64,000 nt of DNA. Source: Halomonas organivorans (GTDB taxonomy: Bacteria; Pseudomonadota; Gammaproteobacteria; Pseudomonadales; Halomonadaceae). Position numbers and translations under genes: made by a program. The stretch's first letter is position 1. Every line of letters starts with the position of its first letter. Below, piece after piece: positions 62,042 to 64,000 of this stretch. The DNA is taken from NCBI RefSeq assembly GCF_014192055.1, contig NZ_JACHXM010000001.1:320931-384930 (forward strand), in the 5' to 3' direction. Below the pieces are notes generated by a model that searched no databases, had not been told where the DNA came from, and saw nothing but the letters and a program-made list of their open reading frames with translations.

Positions 62042-63280
62042 ATGACCGACTCCCAGGACACCGCGACCGTCGAGCGCGAGCAGGCCGCCGGCGGCGGTCC
62101 GCGCCGCACCCTTCAGGTGGGCGAGACCCGCTATACCCTGCTGGGCACCGCCCATGTCTCTGCCGAGAGCGCCGCCGAGGTGCGCGCGCTGATCGACTCC
62201 GGCGAGTTCGACGCCGTGGCCATCGAGCTGTGCGACTCGCGTCACCAGAATCTCGCCAACCCCGATGCCCTGGGCGAGCAGGACCTGTTCCAGATCTTCC
62301 GTCAGGGCAAGGCCGGCATGGTGGCCGCCAGCCTGGCGCTGGGCGCCTTCCAGCAGCGGGTCGCCGAGCAGTCCGGCATCGAGCCCGGCGCCGAGATGCG
62401 TGCCGCCCTGGAGGCTAGCCGGGCTCGCAAGCTGCCGCTGCTGCTGATCGACCGCGACGTGGGAGTGACGCTCAAGCGCATCTACCACAACGTCCCCTGG
62501 TGGCAGCGCTTCTCGCTGTTCTCGGGGCTGCTCGGCGGGGTGCTGTCGCGACAGGACGTCTCCGCCGAAGACATCGAGCGCCTCAAGGAAGGCGATGTCC
62601 TGGAGTCCACCTTCAGCGAATTCGCCGCAGAGTCCGAGACCCTGTATACGCCGCTGATCAGCGAACGCGACCGCTACATGGTGCTGCGCCTGGCCGAGCA
62701 GTGCCCGCCCGGGCGCTACCGCCACGTGCTGGTGGTGATCGGCGCCGGCCACCTCAAGGGCATGGCCGAGCACCTGGAACGCCCGCTGCCCGAGGCGCCG
62801 ACCCCCGAGCGTGAAACCCTCGAGGCCACGCCACCGCCGTCGAAGGTGTGGAAGGCGCTGCCCTGGATCATCACCGCCCTGGTGCTGACCGGCTTCGCCA
62901 TCGGCTTCTCGCGCAACACCGAGCTCGGCTGGCAGCTGGTGGCCGAATGGTTCCTGATCAACGGCGTGCTCTCGGGCGCCGCCACCCTGGTGGCCCTGGC
63001 CCACCCGCTGACGGTGATCGCCACCGTGTTCGCCGCCCCGCTGACCTCGCTCAATCCCACCATCGGCGCAGGCTTCGTGGCCGCTGGCGTGGAACTGGCC
63101 ATGCGCAAGCCCAAGGTGCGCGACTTCACCACCCTGCGCCACGACGTCACCGAGCTGAAGGGATGGTGGCGCAACCGGGTCTCGCGCACCCTGCTGGTGT
63201 TCCTCACCGCCACCCTGGGCTCCGCCGCCGGCACCTGGATCGCCGGTTTCCGCATCGCCGGCGCCCTGTTCGGCGGCTGA
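62042..63280 (+). CDS. TraB-family membrane protein
   Basis: 412-residue TraB/PrgY-type protein related to GumN/Tiki proteases. The N-terminal domain carries YTLLGTAHVSAESAAEVRALI with the GTAHVS motif; the family's Glu lies in VAIELCDSRHQNL, and a VLVVIGAGHLKGMAEHL segment gives the second His. The C-terminal third has about three or four hydrophobic helices (PWIITALVLTGFAIGF onwards). ATG 62042 used; an ATG at 62003 is possible. It may degrade peptides or act in the membrane, but function is not established. Confidence 0.83.
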   Translation: MTDSQDTATVEREQAAGGGPRRTLQVGETRYTLLGTAHVSAESAAEVRALIDSGEFDAVAIELCDSRHQNLANPDALGEQDLFQIFRQGKAGMVAASLALGAFQQRVAEQSGIEPGAEMRAALEASRARKLPLLLIDRDVGVTLKRIYHNVPWWQRFSLFSGLLGGVLSRQDVSAEDIERLKEGDVLESTFSEFAAESETLYTPLISERDRYMVLRLAEQCPPGRYRHVLVVIGAGHLKGMAEHLERPLPEAPTPERETLEATPPPSKVWKALPWIITALVLTGFAIGFSRNTELGWQLVAEWFLINGVLSGAATLVALAHPLTVIATVFAAPLTSLNPTIGAGFVAAGVELAMRKPKVRDFTTLRHDVTELKGWWRNRVSRTLLVFLTATLGSAAGTWIAGFRIAGALFGG

Positions 63281-63341
63281 CGCCGCGCGCCGGACGGCTC
63301 GCGGGAGCAGGAGCGACGGGGAGTTCATACAGGAGGGAGCG

Positions 63342-63998
63342 ATGTCACGCCAGTTCGCGATTCTTGGCCTGGGATTCTTCGGCATCACGGTGGCCCAGGA
63401 ACTGCGTCGACAGAACGACGAGGTCCTGGGCGTCGACCGCGACGCCTCCCGTGTCGATGCCTATGCGGATCTGTTCAGCCATGCCGTGGTCGGCGACATC
63501 ACCGACGAGCAGGTCATCGGCCAGCTTTCCCTTCACGAGTACGATGCGGTGATCATCGATGCCGACGATCACCTGGAGGCCAGCATGATCTGCACTCTGC
63601 TGGCCCGCGAGCACGGGGCCCGGGAAGTGTGGGTCAAGGCCCACTCCGATACGCACTACCGCCTGCTCGAGCGCCTGGGGGCCGACCGCATCGTCTATCC
63701 GGAGTACGACATCGGGCTGCGAGTGGCGGAGAGCCTCCACTATCACGCCCTGGTCGACTTCATCGATCTGGGCGATCGCCAGTTCGTGGTCGAGCTGCAG
63801 GCCACCGAACGGCTCAACGAGGCCTTTCCCAGCGTGGAAGACATGGAGCGTCACCATGACAGCCTGTCACTGGTCGCGATCAAGCGAGACACCGAACTGC
63901 TCCGTTCCCCGGCGCGCGATCTCGTGCTTCGGCCCCGGGACCGCCTGGTGCTGGTGGGTGAACTGGATGCGCTGCGCGACCTGGGGCGCCATCTCTGA
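63342..63998 (+). CDS. ktrA: KtrA/TrkA-N type potassium channel regulator
   Basis: 218-residue cytoplasmic protein with one RCK module: Rossmann fold QFAILGLGFFGITVAQEL at 4-21, acidic end VDRDASRV, then a TrkA-C domain with LVAIKRDTELLRSPARDLVLRPRDRLVLVGEL. Such proteins gate KtrB. AGGAGGGAGCG precedes the ATG. A ktrB partner would be expected just beyond the right edge; it is not visible here. Confidence 0.87.
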   Translation: MSRQFAILGLGFFGITVAQELRRQNDEVLGVDRDASRVDAYADLFSHAVVGDITDEQVIGQLSLHEYDAVIIDADDHLEASMICTLLAREHGAREVWVKAHSDTHYRLLERLGADRIVYPEYDIGLRVAESLHYHALVDFIDLGDRQFVVELQATERLNEAFPSVEDMERHHDSLSLVAIKRDTELLRSPARDLVLRPRDRLVLVGELDALRDLGRHL

Positions 63999-64000
63999 GC

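Noticed and set aside
60356..63280. A 974-codon plus-strand frame containing the TraB protein
   Set aside because: Its first 560 codons are out of frame with and overlap trkH; only the part from 62042 matches the TraB family.

Overview
The window is a GC-rich stretch of gammaproteobacterial chromosome. Gene content and order point to the Halomonadaceae (Halomonas sensu lato). The isc-ndk-rlmN-pilF-rodZ-ispG-hisS-yfgM-bamB-der block and the dprA/lysM-def-fmt-rsmB-trkA block follow Pseudomonas-like synteny. The Trk/Ktr potassium uptake genes, many acidic proteins, FabV and an aru-type two-subunit arginine succinyltransferase fit a halophilic relative of Pseudomonas. No prophage, IS transposase, CRISPR array or defence island was seen. 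Nearly all genes are core or metabolic; the unusual signals are in intergenic repeats, in the reduced isc locus and in a few degenerate proteins.

Layout. 1-8.2 kb (minus strand): a zapE fragment, a DUF808 membrane protein and the arginine succinyltransferase operon astC-astA(alpha)-astA(beta)-astD-astB, without astE and with a leftover 3' end of a second astD. 8.4-21.8 kb: a mixed metabolic/regulatory region with a methyltransferase, two DJ-1/AraC regulators, an isochorismatase-family hydrolase, fabV, glutathione peroxidase, Nudix hydrolase, kynA, an AidB-like dehydrogenase, an EAL protein with a degenerate receiver, a LysE exporter, a GT9 glycosyltransferase and exoD. 22.0-27.9 kb: tRNA-Leu(CAA), then queA-tgt-yajC-secD-secF. 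28.0-31.1 kb: trpBA with a divergent TrpI-like regulator and a clear intergenic operator. 31.2-33.6 kb: a small orphan protein, a SuhB-family protein whose catalytic motifs are destroyed, a heptanucleotide tandem repeat and trmJ. 33.8-37.4 kb: cysE, then iscR-iscS-iscA-ndk, with iscU, hscB, hscA, fdx and iscX missing. 37.7-46.4 kb: rlmN, pilF, rodZ, ispG, hisS, yfgM, bamB, der. 46.6-49.6 kb: two lipoproteins (one an M48 protease), a DUF815 ATPase and a 255-bp MITE-like element. 49.7-55.4 kb (minus): a CurA-like oxidoreductase, aroE, hemF, tsaC, dprA and a LysM protein. 55.6-64.0 kb (plus): def, fmt, rsmB, dodecin, trkA, trkH (preceded by a coupled 23-codon ORF), a TraB-family protein and a KtrA-like protein.

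How the genes work together. The ast operon degrades arginine towards glutamate. queA and tgt make queuosine, and yajC-secDF assist Sec export. bamB, yfgM, the M48 lipoprotein and rodZ serve the envelope. der, rlmN, trmJ, rsmB, fmt, def and tsaC serve translation. trkA, trkH and ktrA handle K+ uptake.

Most notable observations: (1) a SuhB homologue that keeps the fold but has lost the metal-binding residues; (2) an isc operon without iscU/hscBA/fdx in which IscS has also lost its C-terminal IscU-docking tail; (3) a perfect 42-bp palindrome inside dprA; (4) a 145-bp near-palindrome before cysE and a 255-bp element with 19-bp terminal inverted repeats whose ends supply the stop codons of both flanking genes; (5) about eleven copies of a 7-bp repeat in the suhB/trmJ divergent promoter region; (6) an astD 3'-end remnant differing from the intact copy only at synonymous sites.
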